64,000 bases of DNA, taken from NCBI GenBank assembly GCA_018287875.1, contig JAGVVL010000015.1, forward strand, positions 1,178,001 to 1,242,000, given 5' to 3'. Below, one piece after another: positions 1 to 12,518 of this stretch. Source of the DNA: Nigrospora sphaerica (lineage: Eukaryota > Ascomycota > Sordariomycetes > Amphisphaeriales > Apiosporaceae). The stretch's first letter is position 1. Every line of letters begins with the position of its first letter. A program made the translations under genes and the position numbers. The notes beneath the pieces are model-generated. The model was not told the origin of the DNA. It saw nothing but the letters and a program-made list of their open reading frames with translations, and did not search any database.

Positions 1-1321
1 CTCTGTACTTTCGGGAGGATTGGGTTCCGCCCCCAGTACTGTAGTTTCTGTTATGCATTGCTATATTAACCGCCACCCCCCTTCCCCCTAAAACCATCTA
101 CATCTCGGATGTGTGTACGAATCGAAAACAGCCCCAGAACCAACTTGGGTTGTAATATACAGTACTTATTTGAACGACCAAGTAAATCGTGGATTTGTCC
201 CACGGAACAACCAGGGCGCGCCGTCTTCTCATCGGCGGACCGTCTCGCAATGCGTGGACACTTACTCGTACGGACTGCTAACACGTATAATTAGTCCTGG
301 CTCAATATCTTTTCAACTTCACACAACACAGTATGGCCGGCAAGTATTCAAGTAGGGCAGGTAGGAATCCATCATCTGTTTCAGTACTATCGTCTCTTCA
401 TCCGCATGTACGGGCACCTGCAGCAGCAGCAGCATTTCCCCATCGTCATCCAAGCTGAGTGAGCCACCTCTTTCACTCCTTTTAGTTGCCATCTTTGATT
501 CTTGCACGCTTCCGGTGTTGTCGTTTTAGAGAGAAAGAAATCTTTTTGTTTTTGTTTTCTTGCACAATGCCTGGCCGAATCCTCTTGGGGTGGCCAGATA
601 CCATAGCCGCCGCTGCCATAGGTTGAAACCCAGTGAAGCCCATCTTCCGGGGCCTCATACATGCCGTCTTCCATTCTTCCAGCGTCCCTTTGCCGCGGAG
701 CACACCGCTAGCAGGGGCCCACGAGACAGAGGAGACGCGCCGAAATGTCGATCCCCCTTTCTTGATGGCCGTATCTTGGCGACCGTGATCAACGACACCG
801 CCGCAAGGCGGGGAGGTGGGTGTCGATCGCCGAGGTCCTCCCACCACACGAAAAAAGAGTAATCGAACAAGAGTCAAATGGACCGCAGTCATGCAAACAA
901 GGAGTCTAAACGGGTGAAACGACAGCCCGGCGCTCGTATAGCCCCGTCAAAACTCCAGGCCAGGTGCGAAAGGGGCGGCACTGGTTCCGCCAGGAGTGGA
1001 TGAAGGTTGAGCATTTTCGAGGTATCCATGGATGGTGAGCTCTGCAACACAGAGAACCGTACCTGCAGCGCTTCGCAACACGCCGAGAAATCTCTATCTC
1101 TCCAACTGGTCCGGCGCACAGTTGGTTCGTGACCCATCATGCCGAGCCTGAAGGCGGGACCGATCCTTCTGCTATATCGCCGCCATCTCCCAACACAGAC
1201 AAAGCTTCTGGTTTAGACCAGAAGAGAGTGAGCCTCATCCCCAGGTCCCGACAGAAATGAACGTCGAAACACCAACTCAGGCAGGGTGGATGGAAGCAGG
1301 AAGGCGGGTCGGCGTTCCACT
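1..1321. other. No gene recognised
   Basis: I see no open frame here with family resemblance or a credible exon chain. The short frames on both strands overlap one another and have a low-complexity composition. A short CAG run lies near 418-435. The stretch lies beyond the 3' end of the GSK3 gene, so part of it is presumably that gene's 3'UTR and terminator. Confidence 0.5.
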
Positions 1322-2820
1322 TCAATCTAATTTGGCGATCATCTCCTGCTTCGTCAAGGGCGTGAAATTGTCGATGTCGAGCCCGTTGGCTGCGAGGACG
1401 GGCCGGATGTGCTCCGGGACCAGCTTGTGGTTGAGATGTGTGGCTATGGACAGTTCTGCGCCTGCGCGTTAGTCATGTGCGTATGCATGAGACTGCGTGG
1501 GTCGAGAGGCTTACCGTGTCGCGTGAAGTCAAAGAGGTTGGGGAGGTCCCTCATCGCCCCCGTCGAGTGTCGTGAGTCGGGGAGCTTGGTGTTCGGGTCC
1601 CGCAGCTCGTCGAAGAAGGGGTGAATCATTGCATCGATTGCACCGAGACGCTCCGTCGGCGTGTACTCGAGCAGCCGTGCTATCAAGTCCAGGGCGTTGG
1701 CGTCGGCCTTCCTGAAGACTTTGCTGAACGGGTGCGGCTTGATCTGGGGAAACTTGTGCTCCATGTAGTTGGGGTTCATTGTGCGGATCTGCTCGCGAGT
1801 CGGTGTTCCAAGCACCTTAATGATCTCCACCAACTGGTCGATGCCCGACTCGCCCGGGAAGAGCGGCTGCCCCAGCATCAGTTCGGCCATGACGCATCCT
1901 GTCGACCAGACGTCTGCACTTTCGCGTTAGCTCACCCGAGGTTTGTCGACCAGTAGGTACATGCAGTGCCGCTTACCAATCTTTGTCGTATAGTTAGTAG
2001 CACCAAAGATGAGTTCGGGCGCTCGATAGTATCGTGAGCAAATGTACGAGACGTTCGGTTCGTTCTCTACCAAGATCTTTGCGCTGCCAAAATCGCACAG
2101 CTTGAGGATACCCGAGTTGGGATCGAGCAGGAGGTTCTGCGGCTTGATGTCACGGTGGCAGATGCCTTGCGAGTGGATGTAGGCCAGGGCTCGGAATAGC
2201 TGGTAGATGTACAGCTTGACCTCGAGAATGGGCATGTTCTGCTTCATCTTGTTGAAGAAACGCGACGCTCGGTAGACCGTCTCGGGCACAAACTCCTGCA
2301 CCAGGTTCAGGTAGACCTCATCCTTCTACGCCGGGTCAGTATACACGTTGCCGAAGCACGGGATGTACGTGAGGGCGTGGGGAAGGGAGGCTCACGCGTT
2401 CTCCGTTGGAATAATAAAAGGCTTTGAGCTGGACAATGTTGGGGTGTCTGACGATGCGCATGATCTGGAGCTCGCGGTTCTGAAAAGCAGGTCAGGCCAC
2501 GGGCTGTTGCGGCAATTGCAGCAGGGCGGAGTCTCATACCTTGAACCTCTTGTCCTGGAGAACACGCTTGATGGCGGCATCTTCACCCGATGGCGAAAGC
2601 TTGGTTTGGAACACGACACCGAAAGAGCCGTTCCCTACAATCTTACACTGGGTGTACGACAAGTCCCGCGTCTCACCAGTGATGCCATCTTGTACTTTCT
2701 CGCGGATGACTTCTGCGTGCACGCTCAGTTTCTCCCCCGTCCCGAACACCGAATTGGAGGCGAAAACTTACCTCCCATCCTAAGAGAGTTGAAAGCCGCA
2801 TTCGGGCGGTTGGACGACAT
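1322..2820 (-). CDS. GSK3: Glycogen synthase kinase 3 (GSK3/Shaggy family Ser/Thr kinase)
   Basis: This is a cytosolic and nuclear Ser/Thr kinase of the CMGC group that phosphorylates primed substrates. In filamentous fungi it acts in growth, conidiation and stress. I place six exons: 2820-2772, 2712-2540, 2479-2396, 2325-1977, 1913-1515 and 1455-1322. They keep frame and give 395 aa, the usual length for fungal GSK3. The catalytic lysine is near residue 65 (AAIKRVL), the HRD aspartate near 161 (CHRDIKPQN) and the DFG aspartate near 180. The activation-loop tyrosine lies in [14 protein letters not shown], near residue 196. The start is the first ATG of exon 1, which encodes MSSNRPN and splices directly into [10 protein letters not shown]. 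All introns have GT-AG ends (GTAAGT, GTATGA, GTGAGC, GTAAGC, GTAAGC). The upstream sequence is an unusually long gene-poor tract. Nothing looks broken. Confidence 0.96.
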
Positions 2821-5060
2821 GGCGAACAGCGGAGGGTGTATCGGTTGTGTTCAATCAATCGTCGGTTGGAGTGCACGGCGAGGGTCTTGTCAGCGGGGTT
2901 GGGACGTCCTGTTAAAGATGTCCGGTGCGCTAGGTCGTGCTGCCGTGTTGGGCGACGGATGACGGTGCGGACCTGTTGGAGAGCCCGCGACGCTGCTTCC
3001 GAGTATCGCAACTGGAGGGGGGGTGGGAAGGAGGAAGAGGGGGCGGTTCCCTCTTCTGGCACTAGCTTGGCGCCCGGTGTTAGGCTGTCGAGGGCTGGCC
3101 GGTCGGGGCGGACGTAGCAGCAACTAGGCGGTCGGGCTGGCGTTTGGACAATGGGACCGAAGGAAGAGTGCTCGGCGATGGATGCGAATTGATAATGGTG
3201 GGTGCAGTGCCGTGGGTGGGAATGGCGTTGTGCTGGTGGCGGTGGTGGTGCTGTTCCTTTGGTTGGAATGCAGCAAGTACAGTTCAGTGTGCACCGGGGT
3301 TGTGTAGTGCAGTGCAGTGCGGTGCGGTGCTTGCTTCTTTTGCTCGCCTTGCCGGAAATGGGTTGAGTGGTTGGCAACAATAATTTGGCGGGTCGGCGGC
3401 GGGCTTTTCGTGGTGCCTTGGAACGGAAATGGCGCGAGGAATGTCGAGAGTCGATCGCGGGGTTCTAGACTGGATCTGACGAGTTAGAAATCTAGCTCGG
3501 GCCAGGGCGAGACAGGCAGTATTGTTATGCTTTCTACTAGGCGGTGCCGGGCAGGGGAAAACGGGTATTTGTAAACACAGCAGCGTGAGAGAGGGACAAC
3601 ACGAGGGATTTGGAGAGCAAGGCGACCAGCAGCGGCATCCGGGTTATGAGGGTCGTGCCAACGGCCGGGCTGCGAGCTGGACGAGCGAAAGAAGGTTGAA
3701 TTGAAGAGGGGTGTCAAAGTGGAGAACTTGCTGTCGAATGACGGATGGTGAGAGTCCAAGCCCGCCCCCCCCCCTCTAAGGAACGGTTATGTAATGGGGT
3801 GGTGATGAAGGTCAAGGGGCCTGGAGCTGGCGTGCGCACGCTTGTCTCTAACCGCGTACCAGGGCGATGCAAAGGGAGAAAAGGCGTACGCTACGTGTGT
3901 ATGTACGCAGGTATGGAGCAGGAGGCAGGAGGCAATACGCATGCGAGCAACATGGAAGTGTGAAGGTACAGGTAGGTCTCGTCGTCCCAGTGCGCCTATA
4001 CGCTTTTAACGCACACCACACACATACATGCAACGCGCGCACGCGCGCGCATCCCGTACGGTAGGTGGGCGGGCGGGCAGGCCCATGGGCAACACGAGAC
4101 CCGTGAGACATGCGACCACTGGCGAAAGAGTAGGAAAATGGGGGGGAGGGGGGGGGGAGTAGGAGGAGGAGGCAGCAGAGCAGGAGCATCGGCTCATCCA
4201 CAGCTCCAGACAGAGCTGATCTGATCTCGGGCGTGTGGTTTCTGGCCTGCCCCGTCCGCCCGGGACGCGGGTGTATGCAAGGTATTGGTTCTGGCACGAG
4301 GCCACGCACCCGGGCCGTCCATGTAGGTAAAAACAGCCCCTCGGTGGGCATGCAAGGACTTTTGCGCAGTCTCCAGAGGGCAGCGGGCAGGGCAGGTGGA
4401 GGGCGGGACGGGCAGAACAGTCTGAGGGAGAATCACTTACATTCGGGTCGGGAAGGGACCACAGACCACGCCGTCAGGCAGCCTATATCCGGAGGCTCAA
4501 GGGACGTCGTCGGAGCTGCACCGTAACGGGTGGACGGGCTTGGTCTCGCGATCTGTGGCTCGAAGGAGGAGGGGGGACAAGCGGACGGCGAGGGTTCCAG
4601 GCAAGTGCAGCGTGGTGCTATCTCCAGGAAGCAGTGCCTCGACGGCGATGATAGAACTATGCAGAACGGGACAGGCAGACAGGCAGAACAGATCTGAAGG
4701 CAAGGAAACGGGCTGGTGGCCTCGCTGGTTGGTTGGGTGTAGGCTGGCAAGGCGGGGGGTGGAGAGGATGGATGTAGTAGGTAAAGGTGTATGTAGTAGG
4801 GTATGTTGCAAAGTAGGTATGTAGGATCTAGGTGAATGAAGGGATGGATGAGGTACGTGGTAGGTAGTGGTGCGTCGTGTTGCGTAGCGTCAGTCTGAAA
4901 GAGCGCGAGGGGTATGGCTGGGCTTAAATTGATGCTCTTTCGATGGGCGGGCGTTGCGGCGCGTTTCGCTGGTGATGTAGGGGCCCAGGTGACCCGACGA
5001 CAGACACCCCGGATTGGGACAGAAGTCAATTCTTGCTGCAGGTAGACCGCGCCCAAAGGA
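2821..5060 (-). promoter_or_regulatory. Pyrimidine-rich leader and promoter region of GSK3
   Basis: Read on the minus strand this stretch is strongly C/T-rich, as is usual for fungal core promoters and 5' leaders. It also has CTAC-type microsatellites (about 4750-4870), a G-homopolymer block on the plus strand near 4141-4160 and an alternating CG run near 4028-4050. A consensus donor (GTAAGT) reads on the minus strand at 4441-4436, just after the CT-rich block. A possible acceptor (TTTAACAG) lies near 2910, so a long 5'UTR intron is conceivable but unproven. A 207-codon open frame on the minus strand here is low-complexity leader, not a protein. Confidence 0.45.
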
Positions 5061-7659
5061 CCAGCGAGGTGGTGATGACGCTGCCACGGGCCATTTCGCG
5101 CAGTTGTCGGCCCTCCAGCTTCCTGTGCAGACCTCTCACCTCCTTTGCCTGTAGATGCCCAAGACTTGCCAAACAGAAACCGCGTCCCAGCTCTTGCTAG
5201 AGTATGCGTGGTGTAGGTAGGTCCAATGCCGGGAGGCCCTCCTCATGGACAGCCTGCCAGTTAGAGTCCGTCGGGTACATGTACGGGGCGGACGTCGTGG
5301 ATCGCTCGTTCCGGGCAGGTAGCGAGGGTACTTGGAGCGTGGTCGGTTAGATGGGCTGCTGTAGTATGTAGCCGCTACCGCTTGGAGGGGAGGAGGGGTG
5401 TGAGCCGGGGTGGGCCGGTCTCGTTGTGTGCCGTGTTGGGTGTGCGAGCTGGATCTATCCATGTATGCCCATATCCATCTCCATCTCTGCGTGTCTTGTG
5501 ACGGGTTTCCAATGCCTGTGCGTGCGCGCGCCTTTTTGCAAAGCGCAAGCTGCGTGGGCAAGTTGGGGGGGGGAGGGGAGCAAAAGCCTTGCCCTCCCGG
5601 CGGCACACGCACCCATTCTGAACGGTCTCGATGCGTACTTGGGCATCGTGAGCCTCCAGCCGCTCTCCGAGGCCGTTTTAATTTTCTTCAGCTCCTCGTA
5701 GGCCCTCTTTCCCCTTCTCAGTTTTTTTTTCTTTTCAAACGGGACTCTCTTCCAGCACAATGTCCCCTCTAGCCTCCCCCCCACTTCAGAGTTCGCGTCC
5801 GCCGGCACGGGACACTGTCAAGTGACTTTCCCTGCCTCTGCTTGGTGGGGGCCTGATTATTGCCCATTACTACGGGCGAGATGACAATCTAGGGGAAGCG
5901 AAATGCCTGGGTTCAACCAGACGACGCGAAGGAAGGCAGAAGGGAAGGGAGGGGGGGGTTTGGATGGGATGGCGTCCTTTTGTCGTGCGCCCTTTGAGCC
6001 CACGTTCCTGGCCTCTGGATTCAACGTCCGCATACAGGTACATAGCAGCTACCTTTGGTACACACTGGTAGATTCGGGCCAAGCTACCTAGTATAATCCG
6101 TCTATCCGTGCATTGATCTGCTTCAGTGCCTGCCCTGTCGCCGCCGTCGCTGCAACACCTACTGATTGCTTTTCCTAGCTGCCGGTCTGTTGCTGTCACG
6201 CCACGCGAGAGCTCTGCCCGTTTCTGAGGCCGTCTCACAGCTCGTCGTCCGTCCGTCGAGGGATCCATGTGGTCACCAGCCCGGTGGGACTGGCTGGATT
6301 TGCCAGAAAACCGGGGCTACTCAGGTAGCTGCTCATGTGCTCACTTCCGAGACGGAAAAGTCGAGCGCTAACATCACCTCCATGTGTAGCCGAAGTCTAA
6401 AAAAAAGCCGAGACGGTTTTTTTCCCAGCAAGCTTTTAATGTGTTCAACTGACTGACGGGTTTTGTGACGAGCTTTTTTTGCCATGTACGAGGCATGCCG
6501 GACGGCGAGCGGGCAGGGACCAGCTCCAGGGCAGGCCAAAACACATCATGCCAGCTGCAGAGGCGCCGTGCCATGCCGACATCATCCGCCATGTCAAGTC
6601 GTGCCGCGCCTTGGGCTCCCGGATGCAGTGCGGACGAATGGTGATGTAAGTTTCCCAGCGAGCCCGCAGCGCGGGTTGCACCATGGGATTGATGGGAATG
6701 CCTCCAGAGGGTTGGTGCTCCATCGTCAAGCGCCACTATTCGCCCCTTTCTTGGCCGGGACCCTGATCCGTCGAGGTTAGGTACATCCTGAAGAAGCATT
6801 CCTAAGTACAGAACTCGCGGCCGAGGTTCTTCTCTGGGTAGTCCGCAGGGATGCCGGGTCATCAAGCCAGGGGGTGGTTGTTCCTCATAACGGCGGCAGC
6901 CATCGTGACTGGAGCTGCCTCGCCGGGCCAGTGCCGGCGCGCGGCTTCGAGGACGTCACGTTTCGTCGAGAGGGGAGAAGACACATGTAAGGCTGAACTG
7001 CCCCGACGGGACAACATCTTCGCATCATGCGCGTAGACGCTTGTCCCTGATCGAGCACCACTTACTGCGGAAGGACACACGAAACACGATGATAGGTTAC
7101 ATCGGTGAAATCCACGACCCGGGACCTCGGGGGTATGCACACAATACTTCATACCGACGACATCAGCCCTGCGTTGGGCGTTGCTGAAGCCACCTTTCCC
7201 CCCTCTCGAGTGCCAGTCCGTCCTCGCGTCCATCCGGAGATAGGTAGATAAAGGTATATAATGGAAACTGGTCTTCTCGGCTCCCGAGGCGCGGCCTGAC
7301 TTAGGTGACTGACGTTCTCGCTGTTGCTGTTCCTGCGAGCTCCGGGCGTAGCTGTATTCAAGCCAGACCCCATTGGCCGGTGGGCTGTACTTGCAGGTAA
7401 TAGTCCGTCCCGCTTTTCAACAACCCCTCGTTTCCCAAGATCCAGTTGCCCACTCTCCCACCCATCCAAGGCTCCCCGGAGTCCCACATCGATGGGCTCT
7501 CCCCTGTCTCTCGCCTGGCCTGGGTTGGGGGCCTGGTCTCCTCCATTCATCCCCTCTGGCCGATCCCTCCGTCCCTCGTCCGGCCGTCCCTCCAGGGCGC
7601 CGAAACTTCTCTCTGTCTGCCCCGCATCTGAGCTCGCCCTCGTGGGCTCGGGCTGGGCT

Positions 7660-8121
7660 CTATGGACGTCGAGAAACGTAAGTCCGGCTGGGATACCGGC
7701 TGAGGGGAAACGGGGGACCAGGAAAGAGCTCGGCTGGGCAGGCCTGGAAGGAGACAGGAGACGCGGGCATGGGTTATATTCCCCGACTGCCCGCCTCCCA
7801 TCCCCCACCCCTGCGCCGTCTGCAGCAGCCGTTGTCATTCTGCAGTGCTGCTCCTGGGAGACGAGCACCTACCTGGACAGGACGCCCTCTTCCAGGATTC
7901 CTGCAGTTACCAGGCTAACGCTGCCTGCGGCCGCCGGCCTGGGCAGCAACCAACGACGTCGTCGTCCCTCTCCTCGTTGCCCCAACCCATTATCGTTCGA
8001 GCGTCCGCCCGGCCCGTTGGCGCACCCAGTGGCCAGACGCTACGCATCCCTGCCCTGGAAAAAAGACTCATCATGCATATACCTCTTCCCGCGACGAGAC
8101 AGGACCACCATATTCCCGTAG
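7660..8121 (+). CDS. Weak candidate: spliced ORF or non-coding transcript inside the gene desert
   Basis: A C/T-rich tract at about 7400-7640 on the plus strand resembles a fungal promoter or leader. It is followed by an ATG at 7660 opening a very short exon (MDVEK) that ends at a consensus donor GTAAGT at 7679. A plausible acceptor (GGGCAG) at 7735-7740, with CTGAG as branch point, would join it to an open frame running to a stop at 8121, giving about 135 aa. The putative protein is Arg/Pro/Ser-rich, has no recognisable domain and reads like translated GC-rich DNA. It could equally be a spliced non-coding RNA or chance. I include it only because promoter-like sequence, ATG and donor occur in the right order. 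Confidence 0.15.
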   Translation, partial: LWTSRNVSPAGIPAEGKRGTRKELGWAGLEGDRRRGHGLYSPTARLPSPTPAPSAAAVVILQCCSWETSTYLDRTPSSRIPAVTRLTLPAAAGLGSNQRRRRPSPRCPNPLSFERPPGPLAHPVARRYASLPWKKDSSCIYLFPRRDRTTIFP

Positions 8122-8607
8122 GTGTCACTTGCTCGCTCGTCGGCAGGCGGTGCCCAGCAGCGCTTATTAAGTTTCAGCAAGCCCAGCCTGCACCTGGCGT
8201 TGGCAGCCCTCCCCTCCTGGCTGTTGACGTCCGTCTGTCCCTCCATCCCTCGGTTGTTAGTGGCGCTGTGCGACATCGAACCTAATAAGCCTCGCTGTGG
8301 TGCGAGATGGCATCAATTCCTAGCGGCTCGGGCTCTTCCCATAATCCAAGCTCCCAGACCAGGGCTCGTGATCCTTGCAGGGCCTCGTTCGGTCGGTCCT
8401 TCACCGCTCCAGAAATAGACATTGTGCTCTGGCACTTCTTTGCCATTGGGCTGCCCTGGGTTCCGCAATGAGGCTCACGAGAACGGCCACCGACTGCCGA
8501 CCAAGTGTGCCAATGGGGAGGGGAGTTCGGCCAGGCCAGGCCATGCCAGGAACGTGATCAACGGGCCTCTTCGAACGTCGGACGAGCCCCTGACAAACCC
8601 GAAGGGC

Positions 8608-8650
8608 ACACAAACGCACACACGCACACACGTACACATACACACCCCCG
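8608..8650. repeat. CA-rich microsatellite
   Basis: An imperfect run of CA dinucleotides with interspersed CG and TA steps. It lies in the gene-poor tract and has no visible coding role. Confidence 0.7.
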
Positions 8651-11600
8651 ACACCCTGCGAGGCGCTTGCTGCTCATCATGACGGTGGGGCCAGTGGGCA
8701 GACACTCCGCCCGTCTCCGGCCAGCGGATGGCTTTTTTTCTGGATACGACGCTGGTCTCATGACCTGCAATTCTCACACTAGCTTGCCCACTCCCACCGT
8801 GTGCGTCCGTCCCTTGGGTCGGCCACCTCTGTCGATGGTGCCCCCAAGAAAAGCCCTGCTCCGTCTTGGTCGCTTTTGAGCAGCACACCGTCGCCGGCTA
8901 CCCCTACTCTCCCTATATCTTGCCCGACCTGCCTACGTATTCGGTTACGTATTTCATTGCGACGGCTCGAGCCATATTCAGCCCCAAAGGCTACCGCGAT
9001 GGTGCCCGCTCCTGAAGCGAGGCCAGCCGTTCTTCGGCACGCTGCCAGGGGTTGTTCGCTACGTTACAGTACGACAACGACCGAGTGTACAGTACCCATT
9101 CGCATTTTGACTACTCTTTCCAGGCCGTACGATTGCTTGGCAGAGTGCAAACCGGGATCGAGGGAATTACTTGCCTATCACCTGCCCGGATTGACGCTTT
9201 TGACTACGGTATGGGACTGATATTCCCACAGCCAACCCGACGGGCCCAGGAAGGCACATTGGGCAAAAGTCTGTTGCTCTGCCGCAAGCCTCGTCCAAAT
9301 CTGCATTACTGCCATCGTGAGATTCGAGCGGCCGGAGCAGGACGCTGAACCTGCCCTACCGATGCAACCCTCTCTCCACGTGAGCTCGCTAGCCAGCGCA
9401 CTCTGGCTGGGGGGATGTTCCGAACGGCATCTCGATATCATGCGCACGCCTCCTGCCATCACACGTATACACGTACTTCAACCCAAGGCGCGGCTGCAGG
9501 GCTTGTGCATGGGCACATGCTAGGATGTCAACGGCCGGCCTATCTTGGTGGCCGCCGTTGTGAGCAAAAGGCAAGCAAATGATTTTCTTTTCTCAGTTTG
9601 TCTCGGATGGGCCCAGCTATCACACCCAATACGTGCCAGCCGACCGACTTACACGCTCTGTGGCTTACCGAGAACTTGCCTGTCAAAGCCATGGCAACCG
9701 GAGTCAAATTGCTCAGGCACGAGCAGGTAATGCTGCTGCTCAGCCCCTCCCGGTCCTTATTGAGCGACCAATCGTGCGTGCCTAGTCGGTACGCATTTCC
9801 GACTTTACAATGGGACCTCTTACGCTTCCCAGCCAGTGCGGTGGTCCTCTGAACCCCCAGCTCCGGTCGTCCCTATGCCCCGCCCGTCCCCCAGCGATGT
9901 GCGGTAGTATGTTATAGCCGAAGGTAGGGCTGGCGTGGTGGTAATAAGGTCCCCAGGACAGGCCGGGTGCGTACCCGCTTGCTTCGCTACCACCACCACG
10001 ACGCAGGCCGGCGTCGCTCGTTCGGATTCGATCGGTCTCATTACGGTCTTGCGGCCGAGTGGGACCGCCAGGCGCGCGTTATTGGCAGCCCCCAGGGACC
10101 GCCGACCCTCCCCGGCTGTCCGGTTCCTCGGTTCGCATGCAAGACGGCGGCTTCGGAACATGTTAGCAAATGGGGAAGTCTATCGGGGGTTCATCTATCG
10201 GGGTCCCACATAGCGCAAAGTGGGTTATATTTGTTCCCGTATTACTGTGCACCTATACTCCCCATTCGATATACCGGCACCTCGTACGCACACGGCCCTG
10301 ACGCTCTTGACGGACCACAGGACGCGTCCGCGCCCGAAGCCCCTGGCCGTCGTGCTTCCGGAGCGCTGCCCGTTGTCGATGGCCTCTGGGCGGTGCCCTG
10401 GTCATGTGCGATACAACGCTTGCAGCTTTTGGAGTGGGCATACCTCTGTTCCGGCTGCCAACAGGGTTCCATTTAGATTCTATGTTGCAGAGTCGCACAG
10501 GCAAGGTCTCCTGCCGCAGAGAGGAGCCGGTGTACAGTGCTGGCCCGGGCCACGGTTGAGCTTCGGAACATTTCCGGGTTTCTTTGTCTCGCTCTTCGGC
10601 CCACGCTCAAATTCGCTGTGCTCGTCAGCGACGCTCGGCGCACAGGCGTATGCTGGTACGGGTCCGTCATTGTCGCCGTGTTCGTGTCACGTTGCCAACT
10701 TTTCCCATCTTTGGTCTGTCTTCGATAACCAGACAGCATGTCCTATAGCATTGGAATAGAAGGTGTGGCGTTCTGCAGCTACCCTTCGAGCAAGGCATTC
10801 CGGCATGCAATCCATGCTCGAATCCGAGACATATCAGAAAAACGAACAACCCCCCTTCCCTCTCTCACATCGGCGACGGGCCGTCCGCCTGCAAGGCTCC
10901 GAGCTGCTCCCCCCTTCCCCTTCCCCCCGGTAAAGCCGTCTACGTACGCATCGCTCGCCGGTATTCGGCGTCCTATGTCGGCCCAATGGGCCGATCTCGA
11001 CGCACCGGGACCTAGGGGGGAGGGCAGGGTGAGGCTGCTGGTGCTGTTGAGGTCGCTGAGGGCCAATGGCTGGACACGCCGGCCGCCACCGTTTCAGAAC
11101 TCTGTGTTTTTAAGGCCGTTGTGGTTTCCCCTAGTTGCGGTGGGATGGCTCTCTCGGCCCGTCCAGAGATCATCTCACACAGGAAACACCCAATAGAGAG
11201 CATCTGCGTCTGCTATTAGGGCGAGCGGGGCAATGGAGACGATTGGTTCGACGGAAGATTGGTGACTTTTCCTCAAGGCCGGAGGAGATGCCAAGGCGGA
11301 CGGCATTTGTTGGGTTGGGCCTGTCGTCGAAGGGCATATCGTCCAAGGCCCTGTCCCCCCGACAGGCGTAGGACACCTCCTACATACCTTACCTTTCCCA
11401 GGCGGGTCAGGCAAGCCGGGGGGCCTGTCCAGAAAGCCGACGCGAGCACTTGGCAGCGAGAATGCAGCATTGGTTGTATGCAGTGTTGGCTGCATATGCC
11501 GATCTCGATGGCTGGTCGCGTCCAGTGGCCGGGCACACCCCATTGGCAGCCACCTTTGCAATGGATGGATGCTAAGCGGCCCAAGCGGTCGTCACCCCTG

Positions 11601-12085
11601 CGACTCCTGCCTTTCTCCCCGTCTATACCGGAGACGAGGAGGCGAGACCCGGCGAGGCCGGCTCGCTGCCGTTCCACTCGCAATGAGTACCTCGGGTGAC
11701 GGGCTGCCTGGGACCGTCGGCATTGGCGTCCCCATGTCTGTGCGGCCAATCCGGACAAGCTGGGCATGAAGGGGAGTACCTCCGGCAACCGGAGGGAAAG
11801 ATGGTCGGGCTGCGAGGGGTTCCGGACCTGAGCTGAGGCGAGCCACGATGGTTGCAGCTGATGCTACGTCTGCCCAGCACAGGACCCTATCCTGTCTGCC
11901 CGGGAGCTTTCACGCACACGGGGCAGGGGACATATCTAGATGCTGGCCCCGGGGGGTCTGGTGCCACCAGTGATCCCTAGTGGATGAGAATGCAACGGCA
12001 TCGTGCCCTGTGGGATCCTGTCCCATACCATGGCGTGCGCGGGGCGGCTTCGTAAGGTCTCGCTGGGCCGTGCTTTGCGTGAACG

Positions 12086-12109
12086 AGGTAGGTAGGTACC
12101 TACCTACCT
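12086..12109. repeat. Perfect 24-nt palindrome of AGGT/ACCT units
   Basis: Three AGGT-type units are followed at once by their exact reverse complement, with the symmetry centre between 12097 and 12098 inside a GGTACC core. As DNA or RNA this could fold into a loopless hairpin or a cruciform. It lies far from any recognised gene. Confidence 0.85.
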
Positions 12110-12494
12110 TATCTACGGAGGGAGGAAGTGGAAGCACGTGATGGCTGCTCAGCATCTCGGTAAGCGCCAATAAAGACGAGCTTTATGGCAGCCACGTGCT
12201 CTGCCCTCTCGTGCCGGGAAGAAGATGCCGCACTAGTAGGCATGAGAAGAAGGTGCGCTTGTGGCTGTCCGTCTGGATGCGGTATTCGAGCAAGGCAAGT
12301 GCATCCATGCCTGTGGAATACGACCTCACTTCGTAAGTTTTCCTGAGGTCCCTCCATCTTGCATCTAGTAATACTTTTGCCGGACCGGACCTCTGCTAAT
12401 GTAGGGGCTGAAAACCACATGTCAAGACACCTCAGCTGGGCCCCTTCAGACATGGCCTCTGTGCATGGGTTGGCTATATGCAAGCAGCAAGAAA

Positions 12495-12518
12495 CACCAG
12501 CACCAGCACCAGCACCAG
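12495..12518. repeat. (CACCAG)4 hexanucleotide microsatellite
   Basis: Four exact tandem copies of a six-base unit lie in the gene-poor tract. No conserved reading frame covers it. Confidence 0.8.

Noticed and set aside
4433..5056. 207-codon minus-strand ORF upstream of GSK3
   Set aside because: It lies in a C/T-rich leader, its translation is low-complexity (Pro, Ser, Tyr, Leu), and it ends at a splice donor. No domain.
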